NCBI GenBank assembly: GCA_036389835.1
Contig: DASVWC010000105.1
Span: forward strand, 62,001-126,000
Length of the DNA stretch: 64,000 nucleotides
Direction of reading: 5' to 3'
DNA from: AC-37 sp036389835
GTDB lineage: Bacteria > Actinomycetota > Thermoleophilia > Solirubrobacterales > Thermoleophilaceae
Part shown: positions 18,340 through 31,100 of the stretch, one piece after another
Layout of the letters: every line of letters begins with the position of its first letter
How positions within the stretch are numbered: position 1 is the first letter of the stretch
The notes under the pieces: generated by a model
What the model saw: the letters and a program-made list of their open reading frames with translations, nothing else
Databases searched by the model: none
Told to the model about the DNA's origin: nothing
Translations under genes and position numbers: made by a program

Positions 18340-18813
18340 GTGCTAGCGGTCGCGGAGCCGTCGAGGTTCGCGGTGGCGGCACCGTTCCTGGCCAGCACCC
18401 TGCTCCTGGTCTTCGGCTCGTTCCTCGCCCTCGCGATCGAGCACCGGCTCGCCCGCGAGTTCGCCGGCTGGCGCGACAGCGACGGCCTCAGCAACGCGGC
18501 CGTGAAGCGGCTCAACTCGTACGCCCCGGACACGGTCGCGCAGTCATCGGTTTGGACGATCGACGCGGCTCAGATCGTCGCCACGTTCCTTCAGCCGCTG
18601 GTGGGGATCGCGATCATGCGCCCCGGATTGGAGCTGCTCCTGTTCTACATCGCCGCGTCCGTGGTGGTGCTATCGGTGTTCTTCTGGTTCGTCTTCCGCG
18701 TCCCGGTCGACAGCTATCACGCGACCGGAAAGGGAATCTTCACGTTGGTACCGCTGATTGGCATACCGGTGAACCTGGCCGCGGCGGGTGTTGCGGCTCT
18801 GATCGGCCCCTAG
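18340..18813 (+). CDS. Integral membrane protein, unknown
   Basis: A 157-aa protein starting at GTG 18340, one base after the previous stop. It has about three or four hydrophobic segments: APFLASTLLLVFGSFLALAI, then VATFLQPLVGIAIM, LLLFYIAASVVVLSVFFWFV and LVPLIGIPVNLAAAGVAAL. No known family. It is the third gene of the EF-Tu-paralogue operon. A possible arrangement is a cytoplasmic GTPase plus adaptor plus membrane component, but nothing else supports this. Confidence 0.65.
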   Translation: MLAVAEPSRFAVAAPFLASTLLLVFGSFLALAIEHRLAREFAGWRDSDGLSNAAVKRLNSYAPDTVAQSSVWTIDAAQIVATFLQPLVGIAIMRPGLELLLFYIAASVVVLSVFFWFVFRVPVDSYHATGKGIFTLVPLIGIPVNLAAAGVAALIGP

Positions 18814-18977
18814 CGCTCGACCGCATGGAGCATCGCGTCAGATTCGACCGCCCCGGTCCGCTCTGGCCCGATTGTCGAGACCGCGGGCGGCCGCAAGGCG
18901 GTGGTCGAGAGCATGGCGCCCCTGCACGGCAGGCAGCCGGACGGCGACTGGGCGCCGGTCGATCTGGCCTGCATCGC

Positions 18978-19142
18978 GACCCCGTTCCAGGTCGCCTCGC
19001 CGCCCAGTAACTCGTGGAACGCGTCGTCGGCGAGCTTCGTCTCCTGGAGGCAGACAACGTCGGGGCGCCGCTCGTCCAGTCACGGGAGAAGGCGCGGAAC
19101 GCGTTGCTTGGCGGAGTTGACGTTCCAGGTGGCGATGCGCAT
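18978..19142 (-). pseudogene. xthA: Exodeoxyribonuclease III (xthA) N-terminal remnant
   Basis: From ATG 19142 the minus strand reads MRIATWNVNSAKQRVPRLLP, then a TGA (19082-19080) where Trp is expected, then LDERRPDVVCLQETKLADD and FHELLGGEATWNGVA. This is the N-terminus of ExoIII of the endonuclease/exonuclease/phosphatase superfamily. It carries an in-frame stop, an internal deletion between HELLG and WNGVA, and is cut off afterwards. The adjoining 18814-18977 holds a plus-strand fragment (SDSTAPVRSGPIVETAGGR, then KAVVESMAPLHGRQPDGDW) that looks like the inside of another broken gene. Confidence 0.75.
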
Positions 19143-19174
19143 TGGCCTGCACGGTACGCCGAACGGCGCCACCG

Positions 19175-22100
19175 TCACCCGGGCAGCGCGTCCAGCACGT
19201 AGTCGAGGCGCTTGAGCTCGACCAGCGGCCGCGGCGTGCCCGCCTCGGGATCCGAGAAGACGGTGACGTCGAGGCTCAGCAGCGCGGTCGGCACCGCGGG
19301 CGGCGCCGCCGCGACCAGCCAGTCGTCGAGGGCGGCCTGGATCTCCTTGGGCACCCCCTCGTCATACTGGAACAACGGCCTGAAGAGGACCGGCGTGAGC
19401 ACCACGAGATCGTCATCGCTCACCGGAGCGCGGGTCGCACCGCCGGCTGCCGCGACGCGGTACCCGTAGCGAAGCGCGAGCTTCTCCTGCGTGGCGGCAT
19501 CCGCGGGCGGTGTCCCCAGGAGCCCGGTGAACACTCCGCCGACGGCGGCCGCCAGCCCCGACGTCTGCCCGCTGCCGATGGAGAGCGACTCGCCACGGAG
19601 GATCGACGGCGCGATCGGGTCGTGGAAGTGGACCTCGGGCGTGCGGTACACGAAGCTCGGATCCGTTGTCGCTCCCGGGACCAGCGCCTCGTTGCGCGTG
19701 AGCCAGGCGCTCGTGCGCGCGTTCTGGATCGCGACCGCGTCGAGGTCCGCATACCAGAGCGAGTAGCTCCGCCGTGCGAAGGCGGGCACGTTTCCGGTGA
19801 ACTCGTAGACGACCTTCTCGGACGTCGAATCGGTGACCCGCTGGAGCTCGACGAGCGATCCGTCGGCGTCGAGGTAGCCGAGCGCGGGCGGCACCCCGTC
19901 CGGGCCCCAGGTCGCCTGGTCCTCCGTGGACGTCAGCACGAGCGAATCCATGAGGTTCGTACCGTCCGGGCCGCTGCGAGTGCGTGAGTCGAGCCGGAAC
20001 CCGTAGCTCTTCGCGGGGACCGGGCCGCCCCCGCCGGCGGCGGCCGCCTTTCCCGGCCGCACCGGTCCCCAGTGCGCCGCCAAGTCGCCCGCGATCGTGG
20101 CGAGCGCGCCGACGGCGCTCGCCGCCGCGTCCTGCTTCGCCTGATCGGCCGCGAGCTGCGCTGGCGGCAGCAGCAGGTTCGCGAGGTCCTCCCGGATCGC
20201 CGGATAGTTGACGACGAACTCCGCGAGCGCGTCGAACGGATCGTCGAGCACCTCCAGCGCGAGTGATTCCAGCGGCGGGCCGAAGTTGAAGCCGACGTCG
20301 AGGTAGACGACGTCCTGGGCGGCCTCCTCGATGTCGACTACCACTCGGTAGGTCCAGGCCTTGGTGCGCTGGAGCCGTTCCGGTAGCGAGGCTCCCGCCG
20401 CCACCTCCTCGTCCGAGTAGGTCGGCTCCGCGAGCTGGGTCACGAGCCGCGGCGGCGTCGGGTACGCGCGCAGCGGGATCGGGACGTCGAGCTGCCCGAC
20501 GCCGGTCGCGATCGTCGCGGCGGTCGGATTGTCCTCGTCGAGCGGCCGCACGAACTGGAGCCACTCGGAGCGCTCGTACCCGAAGACCGCCGGCGGGGCC
20601 TCGATTGCGTACTCGAGGCCCGTCAGCCGGAAGTCGAGGTTCAGCAGCAGCCGCCGGTACTGCGCGCGCTGCTCCACGCCGAGCAGCAGGTCGACCTGGC
20701 CCGTGGAGCTGTCGAGGTCGACCCTCCCCGGGCTGAGGCTGTGGCTCGGGATCCAGCGCACCGCCCGCAGCGTCTTCGACGCCGCGAGCGCCGCCTGGCC
20801 GGCGATCGCCTCGCCCAGCGCCTCCACCTCGAGCGGCTGCGGCAGCGCCGCCGCGAATGCGGCGAGCGAGCTGGTCGCCGCCGTAACCGCGTGGGCGACC
20901 CCGTCGACGTATACCGGCCCCGGCACCGCCAGCAGGCCCTCGACCGACTGGTTGGCGACGGCGACCTCCGACACCGGGCTGTCCAGCCGGTCCCCGACCG
21001 CCAGCAGCGTGTCGTCCGCCGCCGTGTCCGTCTCGAAGCCGTCGATCGTCACGGTCGTGCCGTCGCGGAAGAGCGGCGCCTGTGACCCGAAGCTCGCCGC
21101 GAACGCGTCGAGCGAGGCGAGGCCCAGCCGCTCCACGCCGTCGGCGAGGGTGTCCGTCGCGCCGATGGTCCACCCGCGCTGGTCGGATGTCAGCACGGTC
21201 CCGGTGGCGAGCAGGTTCGGGGTGGTGCCCAGCAGCCGTGCGATCGCGGCGACGTGCACCGAGTAGGTCTGCGCGAGCCCCGCGAGCGTGGTGGCGGTCG
21301 ACAGCGCGGCGCCGGTGGCCTGGGTCTTGCCCGCGAGCCGGTGGCCGCCGCCGTCGGCACAGGCCGCGGGAGCCGGCGTGGTGTCGTCGAAGGTGGCCTG
21401 GACCGTGGTCGGAAGCTGCACGACCGCATCGGTGGCGAAGCCGTCCACGAGGCTGAGGTCGAGCCGCTGCTCGAGGGCCGCGGCCGCCGACGCGGCGTCG
21501 CCGGCCGAGTCCTGGAGCACAGCGGTGGCGCCGGCGGCGATCTTCTGCGCGAGCACGCGCTTGGCGTCGACGAGCGCATCGAAGCTCGCGGACACGCCGC
21601 CGGTGCTCGTGACGGTGAACGCCCCCGGCGCGTACGTCGGGGACAGCACGAGGTCGATCGCCGCGAGGGCGTCCGCGACCCATCCCTCGACGTCGACCGC
21701 CTGGAACGTGCGGGTCTTGGTCGCGGCAGGCAACGGGTCCGCCGTGTTGCCCGAGCTGTACGTGCGGAGCGCCGCGCTGCGCGAGACCAGCTCGTTGCTG
21801 AGCGGCGGCAGCGCGTAGTAGCTCGCGCCGGATCCGACCTCCACCTGCTCGATCGCGTTGACGTCGGGGGTGTTCTCCGCCTCGAACCGGACCGCGTACA
21901 GCCGCTGCGAGCCCGGCGACTCGGACTCGCCGTGCCGGGCGCCCACCGCCACCCGCAGCCGGTTCCCGTAGGCGCTCTCGAGCCCGGTCGCGAACGCGAC
22001 GTAGCTCGCCGCGGCGCCTTCGGCCGCCGGTGACGCGAGCGGCGGCACCGGCGCGGTCGCGGACTGGATCGCGGGCTCGTCCGACAGCGTCGGGTCGACC

Positions 22101-25100
22101 TCCGCGGCCGGGCGCGCGATCGTCACCTCGGTGGCGAGCGGCGTGATCGTGCAGCCGACGGCGGGTGAGGCGGGAAGCGCCGCCCCGGCCTCGACGGGGC
22201 GCGGGGGCAGCAGGAACCGCGCCCCCGTGGAGAGCAGGGCCGCTCCGGACAGGGCATCGACCGCCTCGCTGAAGCTGACCGTGGCGCCGTCGCGCAGGGC
22301 GCGGGCGTAGACGCCGGCGATCGTCCCGTGCGGGCCGACGGTCTCGCTCACGCCGCCGATGGTCACCGTCGCGCTCGGATCGAGCAGGCCGTCGACTCCC
22401 GCGTTCGCGCGCGCGAGAGCGTGAAGGTCCGCGCCGAAGAGCTTCGCGAGCGCGCTGAGGCTCGTGATCGCCGGGTCCCCGCCCGACGGGACCACCGGCG
22501 CCGGGCAGACGAGCAGCGCTCCCGGTCGCAGCAGGGTCGTGGAGGGGGCAATCGCGGCGATCAGCTGCGCGAGCGTCGGCTGCGCCTGCGACGAGAACTT
22601 CCCGAGCAGGCTGGCGATCGAGTCCTCACCGTCGGTCGTCACCGCCGCGAACCCGCTGGGCTGTACCTGCTGGCCAGCCACGAACAGGCCGGCGACGTCC
22701 TGGTTGTCCGTACCGAGCGTCGTGGCGTCGGTGCCGAAGAGCGTCGCCACGGCAGTGAGCGACTGCCCGGCCCCGACGGCGTACGGCACGGCGGAGAGCG
22801 AGCTGGGATCGACGAGCTCGGGCAGCGTCAGGGTGGTCGCGGCGGTGAGCGCGGCCGCGGGATTCGCCTCCGCGAGCTCGGCCATCGTGATCCCGACCAC
22901 CCGCACGACGTAGTCGCGCAGCGTCACCGCGCTCAGGACGGCCTGGGTCGCGGTCCCGGTCCTCAGCCGCGTGCCCTCGGCCACGACGCCGGGCGTGTCG
23001 CCGTTGCTCGTCGCGAAGCTGTCGTAGTCATCGTCGAACTTCGCGGCGACGACGGCCTCGATCGTCGTCGGCGGCCCCGCCGGGACGGTCCAGTCGCGAA
23101 CCACGTAGGTGACCGCTCCGCCGGTGACGTCGAAGATGCCGGGCAGGTCGGCGTTGAGCGTCGCGATCTCGCCCGCGCTCGTCGTGATCCCGGCAGCGGC
23201 GAAGTCCGAGACGAGGCTCCCGAATGTCGAGCTCGAGGTGACGACCTGGACGCGGCGGACCGCGATCGTCAGCGAGTCCGCGATCAGGCCGGCTGTCGTC
23301 GCGTTGGCGGTGCCGACGTCACCGGGCGTGCAGCCGGCCGCCGCGGCCATCTGCGCGAGCGTCTGCCCGGCGGCGGGCTGGTGGACCACGCCCGCCGCCA
23401 GGCGCAGCGAAGTGCCGGCCGGCACCACCGCGTCGCCGTTGTGGCCGAGACCCAGCAGGGCCGGCACGGTCAGCCCGGCGGCCGCGGCAATGTCGTTCAG
23501 CCTCGCGCCTCGCTCCACGCGAGCGAACCGAGGCACCGAGATCGATCCGGACAGGACCTCCGTGGCGAGCAACTCCTGGTTGGCCTCGAGCAGGCCGGCC
23601 GCGGTGACGCTGTAGTCGGTGGCGACGCCGCCGAGCGTGTCGCTCGTGCCGGTTTCGTACTGCACGGGGTCGAGCCTGGCGAGCTGGTCGCAGAACACGT
23701 AGGCGGCGCTCGCGAACGACGTGAAGCGCGCGAGGCTCAGCACGAGCGGCGTCGTGCTCGACGCGGCGTCGAGCGTGGTCGTGGCGGTGATCGCGATGCC
23801 GGGCCGGTTGAGCTGGTAGAAGACCTGCCGGTAGCGCATGGCGGCCGCGCTCGCCGCGCGCAGCGCCTGCGCGCTGCCGACCCCCGCACCGGGCGCGTAG
23901 CTGGCCGCCTGGAGCGCGAGGCGGATGACGAGGTGGGGTGTCGTAAGTCCACCGCCCGCGGGCGCGACGGCGTAGTCGACGGTCGCCCCCGGCCACTCGG
24001 ACAGGCCGATCACGCGGTCGGCGTACCTGAACGGCAGCGACAGCGAGGCGGGCGCGTCGGTCGCGGCGACGCGGTTGCCGAACGCGTCGTGCGCCGCGAA
24101 CGAGAGCGACGCGCTCGCGCCGGCCGCGATGCCGGCGTAGGGATCGCCGGAGGGGTCGGGCAGGGCGGCGTTCGCCTGCTGGATACGAGCGGTGGCGGAG
24201 GCGCGCCGCGCCGCGTCGAAGACCTGGTGATAGAGCCACTTCCCGGTGTCGGGGGCGGGGGCGTTCGTGGGACCCGCTGGAAGCGCCTCGTTGCTGCCGT
24301 CGAACGGCGCCGCCGCGGCGAGCTGGAACCCGACGAGGTTGTACAGCTGCCCGGCCAGGTCGGTGTCCGCCGGCGGCGTCCTCAGCATCGTGAAACCGAG
24401 GTCGCCCGCCGGGAGGCTCGGGATCTTCACGGTCGGAGCGCCCGCGGCGGTCTGCTCCGCGTATACGTGGACGGCCCCCGCTTCGAGGCTGTCGCCCACG
24501 ACCGCGGCGTTGTTGAAGGACACGAGGCCGCCTCCGGACGAGCTGCCGCTCGCCTGCGACCCGAGGACGCACAGGAGCTCGATCGTCGCGTGCCCGGTGT
24601 CGTCGAAGATGGAGTCGGGCAGGCCGGACGTGGAGCCGCTCGGCCCGTAGTGGAGGTAGAACCCGCCCGGGCGCACGATCGACGCCTCCCAGAGGAAGGC
24701 GACGAAGTCGGTCGGGGGACCGGACGAGGGCGCGATCGACGCGCTGTACACGGCCGCGACGTCCGCCTCCGAGGAGCCCGCCAGCCGCGCCAGGGCCGGC
24801 TCGCGCGTCTCGGTGGAGAGGTTGGTCTTGAGCAGGTAGGTCGCGTCCGGGTCGAGTGCGTCGGAGGCCAGGCCGCTCGAGTTGGGGCCCGTGGCGTTCG
24901 GCGGGTATGCGAGGAAGAGTTGCGTGGCGGCCTCGGCGCTCGCGTTCCCTTGCAGGTGCGTCCAGAGGCCGTAGAGCAGCTCGCTCCCCTCGTGGTCGGC
25001 GCCGCCCACGACGTACACCCGCTCGAGCCAGCGCGGCCCCGGCGCCGGCCGGTCGCCATCCACGCCCGGTAGCGGCGCGGCCGCGACCCGCTGGATCGCG

Positions 25101-28100
25101 AACGGCACCCGTACCGCCCACGCGTAGCTCCCGAGCGGCGTGCCCTCCATGCCGGCGGGAGCCTGGAGCGGCACCGACGACAGCCCGTAGGCCGGGGTGG
25201 TTCCCGCACCCGCGCCCCTCGCCACCCGCCGCAGCTCCGACGTGAACGGCCAGATCGTGGGCTGGGCCGCCTGGTTCCCGCCGCCGGCCGGGAGGGTCGG
25301 CCGCGCGGCCGCCTGCCAGTGGATGCTCGCCTGGAGGTCGTGATGCACGGGCGCGGTGTCGAACAGCGGCATCGGGGCCGGTGGCGAGACACCGAGGGTC
25401 AACGTGACGGACGGCAGGTCCGGGGCGAAGCTCGTGCTGTCGATCGCAAGGGAGAGGGAGTCGGCCGCGTCCCCGGCGACCACGCTCCCGGTCGACGACA
25501 CCTCGCCCTCGAAGAACGAGAGCCACGACGCATCCGACTTCGTCAGCGTCACGTCGATCGCCTGACTGGTGTCGGCCCAGTGGATCTGCTGGCCGCTCAG
25601 GTCGTAGAGCCCGTAGAGCTCGCCCTCGAACTCGCCCGCGAGCACCTGCTCGGGAGTCAGCGCCAGGAAGGCTTGCTCGTCCGGCGCGGGCATGCGCATC
25701 CCGTGCATGAGGAAACGCGAGAGTTGGACGGCGACCGCGTTCGCCTGCGGTGACGCGAGCAGGTCGCCGATCAGGACGTCCAGCGAGCGAACCGGCACAT
25801 CGCGGATCGTCAGCGGTCCCGGCGCGAAGATGCCGGTGCAGTCGTCGACGAGGCCGACCAGCCCCGCCATGTCGAGGTCGAGCGACGCGGCCAGGCTCGT
25901 GAGCGTCTGGCCCTCGCCGACCTGCGCCCCATAGCCGGGGAGGACGAGGGTGGCGAGCGGCGTGAGCGCGTCAGCCGCGGTGTTCGCCCCCACGAGGTCG
26001 GCGACCTGAAGCCCCGGAAAGTCGTTGGCGAGGCTCGCGAACGTGTCGGTCGAGGCGACCGTGTGCGCCTGCTGGGCGACGGCGTAGGTCCCGCCGCCCG
26101 CCGCGGCGGTGTACTGCGAGCCGTCGTACTCGAACTTCGCGAACGTCGCCGCGACCCGCGGCAGTGTGTCGCCCTGATGGATCGGATACGGGGCGGCGGC
26201 CGCGGTCGAGTTCTGGTAGGCGGACGGAACGGAGACCGTCTGCCCAGGCGCGATCTTCGACCAATCCACCGTCGGGTTCAGCGTGGCGATCGCCTGCCCG
26301 TACCAGTCCACCCTCGCGACCACGCCGTCCCCGAGCGCGGCGCTCGAGTCGGGGCCTGAGTTACGCACGAGGAAGAACGCGGTGAGGAAGGCGTCGCTGT
26401 CGTTCGCCAGGCACGTGTAGGTGAACGCCGGGATCGTGAGCGTCGCGCCGGCGCGGAGGAGGCCGGCGACGCTCGCGTTCTGGACGCCGACGGCGGTCCC
26501 GGTCGGCGGCGGATCGATGCCGGTCCCGTTCTGGCCGCTCGCGACCTGGCTCGGTGCGGCCGCGGCGACGGCGTCGAGCGTCTGGCCGGCGCTCACCTGG
26601 TGGTGGAGGCCTTCGACGTTGAACTGCCAACCCGATGCGAGCGCGGCGTCCGCGTTGTCCTCCGCCACCGAGAGGGCCGTGACCCCCACCGGCACGTTCA
26701 CCGTGGCGCCCTCCGCCGGCGAATCGGTGTTGGCCGCCGCGAGGTCGTCCGGGTGCATCCCCGTCGCCGCGGCGAGGCGGTCCAGGGTCTGCCCCTTCCC
26801 GAGCACCGTCGGGACGGCGATCCCGTCGAACTGGCCGGCCAGGTCGTTCAGCGACGGGCCCGCGCTCGTGTACTGGAACGGGTACGCCCCGAGCAGGTCG
26901 ATCGCGCCCTGGATCGCGGCGCGCGTCAGCGTCGCGAAGTAGTCGCCGAAGAGCGCCTGGGCCAGCGACGTCGCGGGCTCGTCCTCCTGGGGCTCCGCGG
27001 CTTCGAGCGGGGCGCCGCCGCCGTTCGCCGGGCGGTTGAAGGGATCGGCGGCGGCGTTCGCGGTGGCGTCGGTCGCGAGCTGCTGGAAGTACGTGTCCAG
27101 GTTCGCCGTGTAGGTGGCGCTGACCGGCGGCTCGGTGGCGAAGCTCCAGCTGGTCGCAGGGGCCTGGCCGATCGTCGTCGCGGTCGAGATCTCCGGCACC
27201 ATCGGGACGAACGTGCCGCTGGTCTGCGTCGGCGTGCCCGTCGGCGGATACCCGACCACCTGGAGGTCCAGGCTGGCGGCGAGGAAGCCGCTCACGTTCG
27301 AGTAGGCGAACGTGGCCTCGCGGAAGCCCGGGTCGGCCAGGTCGTCGAGCAGGTCCTGGAGCTGGACCGCCGAGATCTGCTGGTCGCCCGCCACGCCCGC
27401 ACCCGCCGCGGCGGCCCAGCGCAGGAACGCGTCGATCAACCGCGGCACGCACGCCAGGCCGTCGTCGTCCGTGTAGTGCAGGTGGTCGGTGGCGACCTGC
27501 GCCACCTCATCCGCGGAGCGTGCGCTGGGCGCGACCGTGTTCTCGGCGAGCAGCGTCAGGACCACCTGGACCTGGTTGGCGCCAGCCGGGCCGGGCGGGT
27601 GCAGCGTGGTGGGGTCGGCGATCGTGAACCCGGGGACGAGCAGGAGAACGGCGGTCTGCTGGACGCCGGTGCCGTACACGGCCACGGGCGCCCAGCCCGT
27701 CACAGAATCCGGGCCGCCCGAGGGTCCGGCGAGCAGCGCGGCGCGGGCACGGCCGGCGCGCAGGCCGGGCTCCGCGCGCAGCGCCGGGAGCCGGTCGCGC
27801 GCGTGCCGCAGCCTGCGCAGTGGGCGCGGGCGGTGCCCCCCTCGCTGGGCGCGCAGCTGCGGCTGGGCGTGCATGAGCGCGGGCGGGCCGAGCACGTCCG
27901 CTCGCAGCAGCGGCTCCGCGGCCGGCTGGGCCTGCACCGCGTGCGTCCACGGCGGCGGCGTGTGGCTGCCGATCGTGAAGCTCGCGTCGATCGTGAGGCT
28001 GAAGTTGAAATGCAGCGTGACGAAGAGGACCTCGACGCTGCCCTCCGCCTCGACCTCCAGGCTGAGGTCGATCTGCGTCGGCTCGTGCGCCTCGATCGTG

Positions 28101-31100
28101 AGCGTCGCCCGCGCGGACGCCACCACGCTCACCGAGAGCTTGAGCACGACGAAGTCGACCGTTCCGTACAGCTTCCCGACGATCCCGGCCGTGCCCTGGA
28201 ACCAGTAGTAGCTCTCGCGCGGCAGCGCCCTGCCGTACGGCGCGAACGGGGCGAAGACGCCCTCGAGGATCGCGTACAGCTCGAGCGTGAGCCCCGCCCT
28301 GAGCGGGCCCTTGCTGAAGTCCTTGCCGACGCCGACGCTGATCCCCACGCCGGCCTCGATCACCGGATCGAAGACGCCGTTGTCGGCCTTCGGCACCCGG
28401 CTCGACGTGGCGCCGGTGAGGTAGGCGAAGTAGAAGCCGCCGCGCCCCAGGAATGGGAACACCTCGACCGCGAACGACGACGAGAAGTCGCCGTTGTGCG
28501 GGAAGCCCGCGTCGATGCGGAAGTTGCCGTTCGTGTAGACGTCGAGGTGGATCAGCCCGAGCGTCACGCTGACCTCGCCGAACTCCCAGTTGCGGAACTT
28601 CTCGGGGATCGTGAGGTCGACCGAGAACTCGCCGATGTCGGCCGTGACCCGCCGGTAGACCAGCTCGAAGCGCAGCCCCGCCAGCGAGCCCGCGCGCTCG
28701 CCCGACAGCTCGATCAGCGCTCCGTACAGGTGCGGGTCGTAGAACACCGCCGACAGCGCGACCGTCTCGACGAGCGTCGCCTGGACGCCGAACAGCCACT
28801 TCCCGGCGCCGTCGTAGCGGAGCGTGGCCGCGGCCGGGTCGGTCAGCGGGTTGCCGCCGCCGGCGACCGGCTTCATCGACGCCTTCAGCGGGCCGATCAC
28901 CGACTCGACGGTCGTCAGCTGGTCGTCGGAGATCGACAGTGCCACGTGCTGGCCGAGCCCCACGTAGTGGAGCTTCAGGAACTCCGGGCCCTTGCCGCTC
29001 ACGGCCGGTGCTTCCTCGCCGACGACGTCCCAGCTCAGGGGCTCCGAGCCCTTGTCGTCTCCGTACGGCTGGCCGAGGAACTCGCCGTAGAGCCGCACGT
29101 AGACGCGGCCCTCGCCGTTGACCTTCCTGTAGAGGAGCGCGATCTTGTCGAACTTCGCGAACTTCAGGTCGAGGCGCAGGTCGTAGGTGACCTCGACGTC
29201 GTGCGTCGTCAGGTTCGCGACCAGCCCGAGGTTCTTGAAGTCGATCTGGTAGAGGACGTCCCACGGCGCCGGCAGCCGCCGCGACTCGCCGGGCACGGCG
29301 AGGTGGACCAGGAACTCGAGGATCTCCCCGAGCGACAGGTCGCCGAGCCGGACCGTCAGGACCGTCTCGAGCGGCGACTGCGGCACGGACGGCTTGCTCG
29401 GCCGCTGCGTGACCGTCGCCTCGATCCCGCGCCTGCCGTACCAGACGCCGAAGGTCAGCGTGGAGTTGTTCTGCGCGAACGCATAGCCCGCGGTGATCGT
29501 GAGGCCGAACAGGACGAGCGTGCCCTGGACGTCGCCGCTGATCGACCAGGCGGCGTCGGCATCGACCACGTTGCCGGCCACGACCGCCCTCTTGCCCTCC
29601 ACCGACAGCACGACGGCGAGCGTCAGCTCCGGGCTCCCGGCGCCGAGCGGCTTGAACGACCAGCTCCCGTCGACCGCTGCTCCGATCGAGAACGAGTAGG
29701 GCTTGCCGCCCTTGTCGAGCGAGAGCGCGAGATCGATCGCCGTGACCTCGAGCGACGGGATGCCGTACGACCCGCCCGGCACGTCCCCGCTGGGGAACAT
29801 GAAGTTCGTCAGCAGGGCGAGGATCGAGATCGTGCGGCCCGGCATCATCCCGGCGGCGAGGTCCCAGCCCGCGTTCGGTCCGCCGGCGGTGGAGGCGGAT
29901 GCGTAGAGCTGGACGCCGGCCGAGGGTGTGCCGGCACCCGGCGGCGGCGCGGGCGGGGCGATCGTCGTCGTCGCGGTGATCGCGCCGCTCACCTTGACCC
30001 CGTCGTACGCGATCTGAAGGCCGATCCCGTCGAAGGAGAGCGTGGCGAGCCCGCCGCCCAGGTCGACGCTCCAGCCCGTGACGATCTCGCTGTCGAGCTG
30101 GAAGGTCCCGTGGGTGACCGACACGCCGATGTCGAGCTGCAGGATCGACATCGGCAGCGGCGGTGTGTAGGTCAGGCCGGTCAGGCGCTGCATGAAGTGC
30201 GCCATGACGGCGGCCACGTCGATGGAGCTCCCGTCGTCGAGTCCCACGGTCAGGTCCACCTCGGGCGGCCCGGCTCCGCCGATGTCCGCGACGCTCATCT
30301 CCGCGTACAGGTCCGCCTCCTCGAGCAGAGTGAAGCGTCCGTACAGCACACCGCCGACACTCGGTCCGCCGCCCGAGGTGAAGTCGACCGACAGCCGCAC
30401 ACCAAGCCCGGAGAGAGTCATGATCCCGGCCGGAAGCACCGCCCAATCGTTGGTGACGAACTCCACGTCCATGGCTACGGCCGCCCGCTCGGGCGCGGTG
30501 GTCCCGTCTCCGAGGTCGAGGAAGAGGTCGAGCCCCCTGAGCCTGAGCGCGCTGGCGGGGGGTGTCTGCGGCGGGATCAGCTCGGCGAGCTCCGCGCCGC
30601 CGGTCAGCGGGGCCAGCTCAGACCAGCCGCCGAGCGGAACGTCGGCCTCGGCGACGCTCATCGCGAGACCTGCGGCGTCCTCGACCATCGGCATGCGCAG
30701 TACAAGCGGCTGGGCGTGCGTCTCGAGCTGGAGATGAGCGACCAACTCGGCTGTCGCGATGGGCCAGTCGGTGGGGGGGTCCGGATCGGCCTCGAACGAC
30801 TGGATCCAGCTGCGCAGCTCCGGCCCGGCGTCGAGCTGGACGCCGCCGAGCGCGACCGGGCGGGTGGCGACCGGAGACAGCGACATGATCGGCTGGCTGC
30901 CGGCCGGCAGCGCCACCGGGCCAGCGACGGTGCGGCTATCCGGCTGCGCGAGGATCCACGCCGCTGGCGCGAACGCCTCGCTCGTCGCGACGGTCCCGGT
31001 GAACTGGAGACCGGTCGCGAGCGGCCCCGGATACGTGCTGTCGGACCCCGGCGCGGAGGTAAGGTAGAACCCGCCAGCCTCGAACGCCACTCCGGCGAGC

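Noticed and set aside
22328..25072. 914-aa plus-strand ORF
   Set aside because: It is an antisense shadow of the giant gene, highly Arg-rich.
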